A stretch of 64,000 bases of DNA from Aestuariimicrobium kwangyangense DSM 21549. Its GTDB lineage: Bacteria; Actinomycetota; Actinomycetes; Propionibacteriales; Propionibacteriaceae. Under the pieces are notes generated by a model, which was not told the origin of the DNA, made no database searches, and saw only the letters and a list, made by a program, of their open reading frames with translations. The DNA lies in NCBI RefSeq assembly GCF_000421525.1, contig NZ_ATXE01000001.1:1240001-1304000 (forward strand), read 5' to 3'. The position numbers and the translations under genes are program-made. Shown piece after piece: positions 44,164-52,393 of the stretch; the first letter of the stretch is position 1, and each line of letters begins with the position of its first letter.

Positions 44164-45302
44164 CCCCCACCGACCAGACGCTGCCGGCTGAGCGGGATCA
44201 CCACACCGGCCCCCTGCTCGAGATCCGCAACCTCTCGGTGCGCTACCTCACCGAGGCCGGCGAGGTGCCTGCCTGCGACGACGTCACCCTGACCGTGCGC
44301 CGCGGCGAGATCCTGGGCATCGCAGGCGAGTCGGCCTCGGGCAAGTCGACCCTGCTGACCGCTCTGCTGCGCCTGCAACGCACCCCGGCCGTGACCTCGG
44401 GGGGTGAGGTGATCTTCCATCGAGGGGGTGGGAGACCACCCGTCGACCTCGTCCGCCTCGATGAACGGGCGATGTCACCGTTGCGGTGGTCCGACCTGTC
44501 AATCGTGATGCAGTCCGCGATGGCCTGCCTCAATCCCGTGATGCGTCTGCGCGCCCAGTTCGCCGACGTGATCACACTCAAGAACCCGACGATGACCCGC
44601 GGTCAGGTCGACGAGCGCATCACGGAACTCCTGCGCATGGTCGGCATCGCTCCCGACTACGCCACCGCGTATCCCCACCAGCTCTCCGGCGGTATGCGGC
44701 AACGTTCCCTGATCGCCCTGGCGCTGGCGTGCGACCCCGACCTCGTGGTGATGGACGAGCCGACCACTGCGGTCGACGTCGTCATGCAGCGCACGATCCT
44801 CGACCAGGTACTGGCCCTGCAGGAGCGATTGGGTTTTGCCATCATCATGGTGACCCACGACCTCTCGCTGTTGCTCGAGATCTCTGACCGGATCGCCATC
44901 ATGTACGGCGGCCGTGTGGTCGAGGTGGGCGACGCGGCCGAGATCTACGCCCACCCACGGCACCCGTACACCCAGGGCCTGCGCAACGCCTTCCCTCCGC
45001 TGAGCGAACCGGTGCGTCGACTCACCGGCATCCCTGGGACGCCGCCGAACCTGCTGAATCTACCTGTCGGTTGCGCCTTCGCGCCGAGGTGCCCGCACGC
45101 GCAGGACGACTGTCTGGCCCTTCGACCCGAGTTGAGGACGATGCCGACGACCGGGGCCGGCGAGCCCGGCCTGGCCGCCTGCCTGCACCCGCTCGATCGG
45201 GACGAGACCCGGCGGCAGGACGAGGATGCCGCCAGGCCAGATGCCGTCGCGGTCGATTCCGAGGCCCTCCTGGCCTCGACCATGGAAGGAGCGCAGCGAT
45301 GA
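44160..45302 (+). CDS. ABC importer ATPase 1 (DppD/OppD type)
   Basis: ATP-binding subunit of 380 aa. Walker A GESASGKSTLLTALLRL (about residues 59-75), signature LSGGMRQR, Walker B LVVMDEPTTAVDV and the H-loop VTHDLSLLLEISDR are intact. The C-terminal oligopeptide_ABC domain has cysteines typical of the DppD/DppF Fe-S motif (CAFAPRCPHAQDDC and CLHP). ATG 44160 overlaps the permease 2 stop by 4 nt. The C-terminal ~35 residues are acidic and Ala-rich. It heterodimerises with the second ATPase encoded next. Confidence 0.93.
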   Translation: MTPTDQTLPAERDHHTGPLLEIRNLSVRYLTEAGEVPACDDVTLTVRRGEILGIAGESASGKSTLLTALLRLQRTPAVTSGGEVIFHRGGGRPPVDLVRLDERAMSPLRWSDLSIVMQSAMACLNPVMRLRAQFADVITLKNPTMTRGQVDERITELLRMVGIAPDYATAYPHQLSGGMRQRSLIALALACDPDLVVMDEPTTAVDVVMQRTILDQVLALQERLGFAIIMVTHDLSLLLEISDRIAIMYGGRVVEVGDAAEIYAHPRHPYTQGLRNAFPPLSEPVRRLTGIPGTPPNLLNLPVGCAFAPRCPHAQDDCLALRPELRTMPTTGAGEPGLAACLHPLDRDETRRQDEDAARPDAVAVDSEALLASTMEGAQR

Positions 45303-46345
45303 CGGCCACCCTGCCCGCCAACCCGCCGGGCCTGCCGGGTTCCGGCCCGTCGCCTTCCGGAGGGCCGATCGTCAGCGCGAGAAGGCTGACCAGGCACTTC
45401 CAGGGACGGTCACGCGGAGGAGGTCGAACCACGATCCGAGCCGTTGAGGAGGTCGACTTCGACATCGAACCCGGCACCATCGTGGCATTGGTCGGGGAGT
45501 CCGGATCGGGCAAGACCACCTTGGCGCGGATGTTGGCTCTCCTCCACCCGCCCACCTCCGGGGACCTCGTCGTGGCCGGGAAGGAACTCCCGCGCCGCCA
45601 GCGCGACAAGGTGCGTTACTACGGCAACGTGCAGATGATCTATCAGGATCCCTTCGCCTCGCTGAACACCCTCAAACCCTTGCGTCACATCTTGGGCCGC
45701 GCCCTGCGCATCCACGGACGAGCCAAAGGGCGTCGTAACGAGAGGGAGCTCGTCGCAGAACTTCTCGCGAAGGTGAACCTCACCCCGCCCGAACAGTTCG
45801 TGGACGCCTACCCCACCTCCCTGTCGGGTGGGCAACGACAGCGGGTGGCGATCGCTCGGGCGCTGGCCGTGCGGCCTCGGCTCCTGCTCGCCGACGAGCC
45901 CACCTCGATGCTCGATGCCTCCATCCGCCTCGACATCCTGAACCTGTTGCGCGACCTGCGAGATTCCGAGCGGGTGGCCATTCTCTACATCACCCACGAC
46001 ATCGCATCGGCGCGCTACATCTCCGACCGGATCATGGTGATGTACGGCGGCCGGATCGTCGAACAGGGGCCGACCGACGACGTGGTGCAGAACCCCAGGC
46101 ACCCCTACACCCGGCTGCTGGTGGCCTCCGCCCCCGACCCGGCGCACCACAAGGGCAGCGGACTGAACCGGCGGGTCCAGGTCGTCGGGGACGCAGAGCC
46201 GGTCGACGTCTCCCAAGAGGTGACGGGTTGCCGGTTCGCCCCACGCTGCCCCTTCGTGATGGACCGCTGCCGGGAGCAGCGTCCCCCCTTGCTTCAGGTC
46301 GGCGACCAGGCCGCCGCCTGTTGGCTGCTCGAGGACGAGCAGTGA
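45299..46345 (+). CDS. ABC importer ATPase 2 (DppF/OppF type)
   Basis: ATP-binding subunit of 348 aa. Walker A GESGSGKTTLARMLALL, signature LSGGQRQRVAIARAL, Walker B LLLADEPTSMLDASIR and H-loop YITHDIASARYISDR are intact. The C-terminal oligopeptide domain has cysteines CRFAPRCPFVMDRC and CWLL. ATG 45299 overlaps the ATPase 1 stop by 4 nt. A Pro/Gly/Ser-rich segment of about 20 residues precedes the first strand. It is the fourth gene of the importer operon, followed after 51 nt by the solute-binding protein. Confidence 0.93.
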   Translation: MTATLPANPPGLPGSGPSPSGGPIVSARRLTRHFQGRSRGGGRTTIRAVEEVDFDIEPGTIVALVGESGSGKTTLARMLALLHPPTSGDLVVAGKELPRRQRDKVRYYGNVQMIYQDPFASLNTLKPLRHILGRALRIHGRAKGRRNERELVAELLAKVNLTPPEQFVDAYPTSLSGGQRQRVAIARALAVRPRLLLADEPTSMLDASIRLDILNLLRDLRDSERVAILYITHDIASARYISDRIMVMYGGRIVEQGPTDDVVQNPRHPYTRLLVASAPDPAHHKGSGLNRRVQVVGDAEPVDVSQEVTGCRFAPRCPFVMDRCREQRPPLLQVGDQAAACWLLEDEQ

Positions 46346-46396
46346 CCCCCCACCTCCGTCGCGCTGCGACGGCACCCCAACCATGAAGGAACAACG

Positions 46397-48112
46397 ATGT
46401 CTCTGAACCTGTCACGTCGTGCCGTGCTGGCGACGCTGTCCGTCGGCGCGCTCGCAGGCACAGCTGCCTGCGCCGGCCAGGGAGGCGCCAAGCCGGGCGG
46501 TTCCGGAACCAGTGCCACGTCCGGTTCGTCCGCGAGCAAGGTGGCCACCAATGACGGTGTCATCACCCTCGCCTCGGGTGGACCGACGTACCCCAAGAAC
46601 TTCAACTGGTACGGCGCCAACCAGAACGGCACGGCCCCCGGCCTCAACTTGATCTATGAATCGCCGTTCGCGCTCGACTACACCAAGCCCGGCCACTTCA
46701 TCCCCATGCTCGCCGAGAGCTACGAGATGGAGGACGACGGGTCGACCATGGTGTTCCACCTGCGCAAGGGTGTGAAGTGGTCCGACGGCGTCGAGATGAC
46801 CGCGGACGACTTCGCCTACACGCTGGGCTTCATCAACGGCGACGCCTGCCCCGACCCGGAGAAGTGTTGGGCGAAGAAGCCCCCGGAGGCGACCGACAAG
46901 TACACCTGCAAGGTCTACTTCAACGACACCGAGTACCAGCAGATGGCCAGCTACGCCATGTACTACCCGATCATCCCGGCCCACGTGTGGAAGTCGAAGG
47001 ACCGCAAGACCGACACGAATGACAAGCCCGTCGGCACCGGTCCTTGCACCCTGGAGTCGTTCGACCCGCAATTGGTCACCTACACCTGGCGCGAGGACTA
47101 CTGGGGCGGCAAGGGCAACGGAGTGAAGACGGTGAAGTTCAAACCCATGGGGCCCATCGGCGGGGTCGAGAGCCAACTCGACCGTGGCGACCTCGACCTC
47201 GCTGAGGGCACCGCCCCCGGCATCGAGAAGGATTTCGTGGCGAAGAACCCCGAGCTCAACCACTTCTCGGTCTACCCCTCGGGCGGCTCGCAGATCATCA
47301 CCTTCAACTGCCTCAAGGCGCCCTTCAACGACGTCGCCGTGCGCACCGCTCTGCGCGGAAGCCTCGACCTGCAGGCGGCGGCAGACTTGGCGGCGACCGG
47401 CTACACCGTGCCGAGCGTCACCGGCCTCGACCCGCAGGTGTACTCCGACACCTTGCTTCCCGACTACAAGCAGGCGCAGAAGGCCGATGTCGAGGGCGCG
47501 AAGAAGGCTCTCGCAGACGCCGGCTGGACCGTGGTGGACGGTCACCTCAGCAAGGGTGGCAAGGCGCACCCGATCGCGCTGGTGCTCGACAACTCCAACC
47601 AGGTCTGGATGCAGCTGGGCCAGGTGCTGATCGACCAGTGGATGAAGGCGTTGGGGGTCAAGGTTGCCTGGCAACCCACCCCCACCCAGGTCTTCAACGA
47701 CAAGGCGGTCAAGGGCGAGTACGACATGTTCGCCGCAGGAGGCGTCAGTTCGGGCAACTACTACCAGGCCTTCGCGCAGTACTCCAAGAGCAATTGGCAG
47801 CCGATCGGCACCAAGGAGAACGTGTGGGGCAACTACGGTCGTTGGCAGAACAAGGCCATGCAGGACAACGTCAAGAAGATGAGTGACTTCCGCTCCGACG
47901 ACGCAGAGGGGCTGAAGCCGCTGATCGAGGCCATGCAGAAGGCCGTGGCGGACGACGCCCCGTTCATCCCCGTGATGACCAACGCCCAGGGTGTGCTGTG
48001 GAGTTCACGGAAGTGGACGGGCTTCCCCGAGCCCGGTGCGACCGCCTACCTGCCGGGCGTCGGTGGGGTCAATCACTCGATCCTGACCCTGCTGAACCTC
48101 AAGCCCGCCTGA
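46397..48112 (+). CDS. Family 5 extracellular solute-binding lipoprotein
   Basis: Substrate-binding lipoprotein of 571 aa for the importer encoded upstream. The signal peptide has a twin arginine (SRRAVLATLSVGALAGTAAC) and a lipobox with Cys25, so it may use the Tat route and would be processed by LspA. A Gly/Ser/Thr-rich tether follows, then the SBP_bac_5 domain with landmark LAESYEMEDDGSTMVFHLRK and SDGVEMTADDFAYTL. The family binds di/oligopeptides, nickel or, in some cases, cello-oligosaccharides; the ROK neighbour makes a sugar ligand possible but unproven. AAGGAAC lies just before ATG 46397. It ends the operon and is followed by a very strong terminator. Confidence 0.92.
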   Translation: MSLNLSRRAVLATLSVGALAGTAACAGQGGAKPGGSGTSATSGSSASKVATNDGVITLASGGPTYPKNFNWYGANQNGTAPGLNLIYESPFALDYTKPGHFIPMLAESYEMEDDGSTMVFHLRKGVKWSDGVEMTADDFAYTLGFINGDACPDPEKCWAKKPPEATDKYTCKVYFNDTEYQQMASYAMYYPIIPAHVWKSKDRKTDTNDKPVGTGPCTLESFDPQLVTYTWREDYWGGKGNGVKTVKFKPMGPIGGVESQLDRGDLDLAEGTAPGIEKDFVAKNPELNHFSVYPSGGSQIITFNCLKAPFNDVAVRTALRGSLDLQAAADLAATGYTVPSVTGLDPQVYSDTLLPDYKQAQKADVEGAKKALADAGWTVVDGHLSKGGKAHPIALVLDNSNQVWMQLGQVLIDQWMKALGVKVAWQPTPTQVFNDKAVKGEYDMFAAGGVSSGNYYQAFAQYSKSNWQPIGTKENVWGNYGRWQNKAMQDNVKKMSDFRSDDAEGLKPLIEAMQKAVADDAPFIPVMTNAQGVLWSSRKWTGFPEPGATAYLPGVGGVNHSILTLLNLKPA

Positions 48113-48117
48113 ACAAG

Positions 48118-48149
48118 GACGTCCCGGCACCCGAGGGTGCCGGGACGTC
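48118..48149. terminator. Bidirectional terminator between the importer operon and desaturase
   Basis: Perfect 15-bp arms GACGTCCCGGCACCC (48118-48132) and GGGTGCCGGGACGTC (48135-48149) with a 2-nt GA spacer (an effective 4-nt loop). It sits between convergent genes, so it can serve both strands. Confidence 0.85.
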
Positions 48150-48166
48150 GTCGCGTCACGTCGGGG

Positions 48167-49276
48167 TCACACCCGGCGGTACTGCGCGTTCATGGGGCAG
48201 TCGAACGGGTCACGGGCGTGCAGTCCCACCTCGTTGAGGTATCGGACGACGATGCCGTAGGACGCCAGCAGGGTGGTCTCGGTGTAGGGCACGTTGTGCT
48301 TGCGGCAGTAGTCGCGGACGATGGCTCGGGCCTTGCCGAGGTGGGGGCGTGCCATGGTCGGGAAGAGGTGGTGCTCGATCTGGTAGTTGAGGCCGCCCAT
48401 CAGGAGGCTGGCCGCCCAGCCCCCGCGGATGTTGCGGGAGGTCCGCACCTGCTTGGTGAAGAAGTCCAGTCGGGCTCGCTTGTCGATGATCGGCATCCCG
48501 GTGTGGTTCGGCGCGAACGATGCGCCCATGTACACGCCGAACACCGCCACTTGCACGCCGACGAAGGCGAAGGCCATCCCCAGCGGCAGGAGCCAGAACA
48601 CGGGCACGAGAACTGCGGCGAAGCGCACGGCCAGCAGCACGATCTCCGTGGCCCTCTTGTCGACCTTCCCGCGGCCCAGCACGTGACGCACGCTGTGCAG
48701 GTGCAGGTTCAGGCCCTCGAGGGTGAGCAGCGGGAAGAACAGCCAACCCTGCCGCTTGGTGACCCACCGGAGCCAGCCCTTGGCCCGGCTGGCGTCCTCC
48801 TCCAGGAATGAGATGGTGTCGCGTTCGATGTCGGGGTCCTTGCCGACCCGATTGGGGTTGCCGTGGTGCCGCGAGTGCTTGTTCTGCCACCACGACAGCG
48901 ACAGCCCCACCACGCCCGTGGCCAGCAATCTGGCCAGGCGGTTGTTGTTCTCCCCGGATTCGAGGATCTGACGGTGGTCGGCCTCGTGTCCGACGAACGC
49001 GACCTGGGTGAAGATGATGCCCAGCGCCGCTGCGATCAGGAGCTGGAACCAGCTGTGCCCCAGCAGGATGAACCCGGCGATGCAGCCGCCCAGCCCGAGG
49101 GCCAGGATGGTGAGCAACAGGGCGTAGAACCAGCGCGCCCGCTTCATCAGTCCAAGACCCTTGGCGAGGGTCGACACCTCGACGAAGGCACGCAGCTGGG
49201 GTGGGAACGAGGCGGCGTCGACGTATTTCGAGGGGGTGTCCGTCGCGGGCGACGAACGAAGCAGCGTCTCGCTCAT
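48167..49276 (-). CDS. Membrane fatty acid desaturase
   Basis: Di-iron membrane desaturase of 369 aa. The three histidine boxes are intact: HEADH, HSRHH (NKHSRHHGNPN) and QIEHH (NYQIEHHLFPTM). QxxHH in the third box is typical of acyl-lipid front-end and omega-type desaturases of actinobacteria. Four or so membrane helices lie between the boxes. It would insert a double bond in membrane lipid acyl chains, using an electron donor not encoded nearby. I chose ATG 49276 (MSETLLRSS); upstream in-frame codons are not conserved-looking. It is divergent from coaE and its 3' end faces the importer's terminator. Confidence 0.9.
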   Translation of the reverse strand: MSETLLRSSPATDTPSKYVDAASFPPQLRAFVEVSTLAKGLGLMKRARWFYALLLTILALGLGGCIAGFILLGHSWFQLLIAAALGIIFTQVAFVGHEADHRQILESGENNNRLARLLATGVVGLSLSWWQNKHSRHHGNPNRVGKDPDIERDTISFLEEDASRAKGWLRWVTKRQGWLFFPLLTLEGLNLHLHSVRHVLGRGKVDKRATEIVLLAVRFAAVLVPVFWLLPLGMAFAFVGVQVAVFGVYMGASFAPNHTGMPIIDKRARLDFFTKQVRTSRNIRGGWAASLLMGGLNYQIEHHLFPTMARPHLGKARAIVRDYCRKHNVPYTETTLLASYGIVVRYLNEVGLHARDPFDCPMNAQYRRV

Positions 49277-49421
49277 GTCTGCTGCACCTGGCTCTCTGCT
49301 TGGTGGCGTGGGGACGCTTCGGCGTCGGTTCGGCCACGGGCTTGTGCCTACAGCTGATGCCAGTCTACCCGTCGGTGACAACGCCCACTGCGGGCAGCGC
49401 CCGATGCGCAAGACTGGTGGC

Positions 49422-50036
49422 ATGGCCCCTCATCCACCTCGCTCTGCGCAGCCGCGGCGGATCGGGCTGACGGGGGGAATCGCCTCGGGCAAGTCCACCG
49501 TTGCCGAGCGGCTGACCGAGTTGGGGGCCGTGGTGATCGATGCCGACGAGCTCGCCCGGCGCGTCGTTGAGCCCGGCACCGACGGCCTCGCCCAGGTGAT
49601 TGCCAGGTTCGGACCGCAGGTGGTGGGGGAGGGGGGCGGACTTGATCGGGCCCGCCTCGGTCAGATCGTCTTCGCGGACGACACCGCCCGCCGTGACCTC
49701 GAGGCGATCATCCACCCGCGGGTCCGGGCACTCGCGGCGACCCTTCGCTGTTGCCATCCCGGTCGGGTGGTGGTCGAGATGATCCCCCTGCTGGTCGAGA
49801 CAGGGCAGTCCGGCGCATTCGACGAGGTCATCGTCGTCGACCTTCCCGAGGATCTGCAGCGCGAACGTCTCGTCCGTCGTTCTGGTCTCACGCCGGCCGC
49901 GGCTGAGGCTCGGATACGGGCACAGGCGAGCCGCGACCAGCGGTTGACGGCCGCCACCACGGTGTTCGACAACTCCGGCGACAGGGCTGCGCTGATCGCA
50001 CAGGTCGACCAGTGGTGGCGTGAGCTGCACGCCTGA
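49422..50036 (+). CDS. coaE: Dephospho-CoA kinase
   Basis: Protein of 204 aa that phosphorylates the ribose 3'-OH of dephospho-CoA, the last step of CoA synthesis. P-loop GLTGGIASGKSTVAERL (about residues 16-32), VIDADELARRVVEPGTDGL, and the CoaE motif EMIPLLVETG are present. ATG 49422 is chosen because the family N-terminus starts just before RRIGLTGG; ATG 49404 would add six residues. There is no C-terminal UPF0157 extension of the sort fused to CoaE in mycobacteria. It lies downstream of rpsA in the conserved actinobacterial order, though importer and desaturase genes intervene. Confidence 0.94.
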   Translation: MAPHPPRSAQPRRIGLTGGIASGKSTVAERLTELGAVVIDADELARRVVEPGTDGLAQVIARFGPQVVGEGGGLDRARLGQIVFADDTARRDLEAIIHPRVRALAATLRCCHPGRVVVEMIPLLVETGQSGAFDEVIVVDLPEDLQRERLVRRSGLTPAAAEARIRAQASRDQRLTAATTVFDNSGDRAALIAQVDQWWRELHA

Positions 50037-50133
50037 CCCGGTTGTCGTTGAAGGTCAACTAACCCTCCGATGGGATTGACTGGACCCGTCACGCGCCTGC
50101 TCGGCGCAGTCCCCCCACTCCAAGGAGCGACCT

Positions 50134-51366
50134 GTGAGCTGCCCACGCTGCGGCACCGAACTGCCGGAGGCTGGACATTTCTGCCACGCCTGCGGTCACG
50201 ACCTCTCGGCGGGCGACGGCGCCCGTCGCTCCTTCGCGGCCAAACCCGACGAGCCGGTGCGTTCCTTCCGGCTGGTCTCGTCGATCATGCCGAAGGGTGC
50301 CGCCGAACGTCCCCGCACGTACCAGATCGCCTTTGGGGTGTCCTTCGTGGTCGCCGTGGTCGCCGCCCTGCTGGGTGCGCTTCCCGTGGCCATCCTCGTG
50401 GCGGCCCTGGCCATCCCCCTGATCTACATCGTCTACCTCTACGACGTGAACCTCTGGGAGGACGAACCCTTGCCGGTCACCGGTCTGGCGTTCGGACTCA
50501 CGTTCGCGCTGGCGGCCCTGTTCACGGTGGGGTGGACGACGCTGCGAGGTCCCCTGGTGAGTGCGCGCGCGTTCGACGCGGCAGCCACCCCGACGATGGC
50601 GGGGGTGCTGATCACCGCCTTGCTGGTGCCGGTCGTGGGTGAACTCATTCGGCAGGTGGGTCCAGTGGTGCTGGCGGCTCGACCGGAGTTCGACGACCTG
50701 ATGGACGGTCTCACCTTCGGGGTCATCTCGGGCGTGGCGTTCGCCACGGCCGACACCCTGGTCAAGCACTGGGACCTGCTGGGGCAGGGCTTCCACGCGC
50801 CCGGACAGAGCGCAGCCACCTGGGTGGCGCTGCTGGTGCTCGAGGGCTTCATCAAGCCGCTGGTGATCGGGACCGCTTCGGGCATCGCATGCGCAGAGTT
50901 CTCGGGACTGGGGAAGGGCTATGACGGCTTCACGGTGCGCTACCTGTTGGCAGTGCTCGAGGCCGTCGCCTGGAACGCTCTCTACTTCGGTGGCACCTAT
51001 CTGCTGAGCTTCGTGAGCCCTGTCTGGCTCGGTCTGGTTCTGTCCGTGGTGCTCGGGGGCGTGCTGCTCGGCGCACTGCTGATCAGGATCAGGGGAGTGC
51101 TGCAGACCGGTCTGGTCGAGGCAGCGCTCGAGGCCACCGCCCGTCATGGGGCCGGCGGCGTCGGTGTCGAGGGCGACCTCACCCATTGCGCCTCCTGCGA
51201 GATGCCGCTGCTCGGCGGGGCCGCGTTCTGCTCGAACTGTGGACTGGCACAGAAGTCCACGGTCAAGGGACGCCTGCACCCGCAACGCGCCGTGTTGGCA
51301 GGTGCAGGTCCAGCGCCCACCGCCCCCGATGATGCCCGCAACGATGATCTGGAGGCCCGCTCATGA
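50134..51366 (+). CDS. PrsW-like membrane protein flanked by two zinc ribbons
   Basis: Protein of 410 aa. It starts with a zinc ribbon (CPRCGTE...CHACGH, residues 3-21), continues with about eight to nine membrane helices (about 65-335), and ends with a second zinc ribbon (CASCEMP...CSNCGL, from Cys352). The membrane core resembles the PrsW protease family in FDDLMDGLTFGVISGVAFAT, but the catalytic motifs are degraded: GELIRQ stands where EExxK is expected and ATADTL where an E-N pair is usual. It may therefore be a non-peptidase relative. GTG 50134 has AAGGAGC at a 5-6 nt spacing. It overlaps the next gene by 4 nt (ATGA), so the two likely work together. Confidence 0.75.
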   Translation: MSCPRCGTELPEAGHFCHACGHDLSAGDGARRSFAAKPDEPVRSFRLVSSIMPKGAAERPRTYQIAFGVSFVVAVVAALLGALPVAILVAALAIPLIYIVYLYDVNLWEDEPLPVTGLAFGLTFALAALFTVGWTTLRGPLVSARAFDAAATPTMAGVLITALLVPVVGELIRQVGPVVLAARPEFDDLMDGLTFGVISGVAFATADTLVKHWDLLGQGFHAPGQSAATWVALLVLEGFIKPLVIGTASGIACAEFSGLGKGYDGFTVRYLLAVLEAVAWNALYFGGTYLLSFVSPVWLGLVLSVVLGGVLLGALLIRIRGVLQTGLVEAALEATARHGAGGVGVEGDLTHCASCEMPLLGGAAFCSNCGLAQKSTVKGRLHPQRAVLAGAGPAPTAPDDARNDDLEARS

Positions 51367-52256
51367 GCAGCCCGAACCAGCAGGGGCAGTCGCCTCAGTC
51401 GTGGGGCCAGCAGCCCGGTCAGCCCTATGGTCAGCAGCCCGGACAGCCCTACGGTCAGCAGCCCGGACAGCCCTATGGTCAGCAGCCCGGACAGCCCTAC
51501 GGCCAGGGCTTCACCGGATTCGGGGGTGCCCAACCCCCGCGACCAGGGCGTCGTCGTCCCGTGCTGGTGATGGTCGCCATCGGCATCGCGCTGGTCGTGG
51601 TGCTCGGAGTCGTGATCGGGCTGGTGGGGTCCAGGGGCAAGGCGGGGCCTGAACCGACCGCGCCCATCTCGGTGTCGACGCCCACGGCCCCGGAACCGAG
51701 CGACGAGCCCAGCCAGGAACCCTCCTCGAGCGCCTCGGCCGACACCTCCGGCGGCCCCAGCTCCAGCTCATCCGCCGAACCGACCGAAGAGCCGGGGACC
51801 AGCGACGAACTGGCCTTCCGCCACAACATCCGGGCATCCGTCCCCCAGGGATGGAAGGTGGTCAAGCACGACACCAGCAAGGACTTCTACGTGCTGCAGG
51901 CCGCGGACGGGTCGGCGCTGCTGCTGCAGACCTACACCCCGGGCGGGAAGGACGCTGCGGCAGAGGTCAAGGCGTACCTCGACCGTCAGGCGGAGAGCCT
52001 GCAGGACGCCAAGGCGGGCCAGGTCAAGGTGCACGAGGTCGACCCTGCCCTGTCCGTGGCCGAAGGGGCCTTGGCCGGTGTCGACGTCAGTTCGGGCGGG
52101 TCGGACACAGTCGTGATCGACACCGTGGTGTCGGTGCGCAAGGCCGATGACGCGGCCTTCGCCGCAACCCTCGTGGGCGGGAGCGTCGATGACGTCAAGG
52201 CCAACAGCGATGACTTCTCAAAGGTCGTCAACCAGGTCCTCTCGTCCATGGTCTGA
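51363..52256 (+). CDS. Membrane-anchored protein with QQPGQPYG repeats and Pro/Ser-rich linker
   Basis: I do not recognise a family for this 297-aa protein. The cytoplasmic N-terminus has four tandem QQPGQPYG repeats (about residues 16-47), one membrane helix follows (about 61-83, MVAIGIALVVVLGVVIGLVG), then an extracytoplasmic Pro/Ser/Glu/Thr-rich linker (90-150) and a ~145-residue C-terminal domain beginning RHNIRASVPQGWKVV, which recalls DUF1795/LpqN-like domains. ATG 51363 overlaps the upstream PrsW-like gene (ATGA). Pro/Gly/Gln/Tyr-rich cytosolic tails are common in actinobacterial membrane proteins. Confidence 0.75.
   Translation: MSSPNQQGQSPQSWGQQPGQPYGQQPGQPYGQQPGQPYGQQPGQPYGQGFTGFGGAQPPRPGRRRPVLVMVAIGIALVVVLGVVIGLVGSRGKAGPEPTAPISVSTPTAPEPSDEPSQEPSSSASADTSGGPSSSSSAEPTEEPGTSDELAFRHNIRASVPQGWKVVKHDTSKDFYVLQAADGSALLLQTYTPGGKDAAAEVKAYLDRQAESLQDAKAGQVKVHEVDPALSVAEGALAGVDVSSGGSDTVVIDTVVSVRKADDAAFAATLVGGSVDDVKANSDDFSKVVNQVLSSMV
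51408..51503 (+). repeat. Four 24-bp tandem repeats (coding, QQPGQPYG)
   Basis: Units start at 51408, 51432, 51456 and 51480. They are nearly identical at the DNA level, with changes only at a few third-codon positions (T/A and T/C). This is an in-frame coding minisatellite. Confidence 0.95.
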
Positions 52257-52320
52257 GGACGGGGCGTGAGGGGTGTGGACTGGGATGCAGCTCATGATCC
52301 TGTGAGCTCCTGATGGTCAG

Positions 52321-52365
52321 GATGGGCCGGCTTCCGCGGTGAGCGGAGGCCGGCCCATCAGTTTT
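52321..52365 (+). terminator. Strong intrinsic terminator before uvrB
   Basis: 17-bp arms GATGGGCCGGCTTCCGC (52321-52337) and GCGGAGGCCGGCCCATC (52343-52359), pairing throughout with one G-U pair, enclose a GGTGA loop and are followed by AGTTTT. It is about 65 nt after the 51363-52256 gene. The T-tract merges with the uvrB promoter. Confidence 0.9.
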
Positions 52366-52386
52366 GTCAGGGCTGCTGTCTACGCT
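52364..52386 (+). promoter_or_regulatory. uvrB promoter, RecA-independent (PafBC-type) DNA-damage class
   Basis: TTGTCA (52364-52369), 11 bp, then TACGCT (52381-52386), 7 nt before ATG 52394. This fits the actinobacterial RecA-independent damage motif tTGTCRgtg-N8-TAnnnT. The spacing is too short for an ordinary -35/-10 pair, which argues for an activator-dependent promoter. Confidence 0.7.
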
Positions 52387-52393
52387 GGTTCCC

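Noticed and set aside
49362-49381. Minus-strand TTGTCA...TAGACT upstream of the desaturase
   Set aside because: The elements resemble the uvr damage promoters, but the spacer is 8 bp rather than 11 and the start codon is far downstream, so I do not add it to that set.
49410-49421. Leaderless promoter for coaE (AAGACT 6 nt before ATG)
   Set aside because: The hexamer lacks the initial T of TAnnnT, so it is too weak to call.
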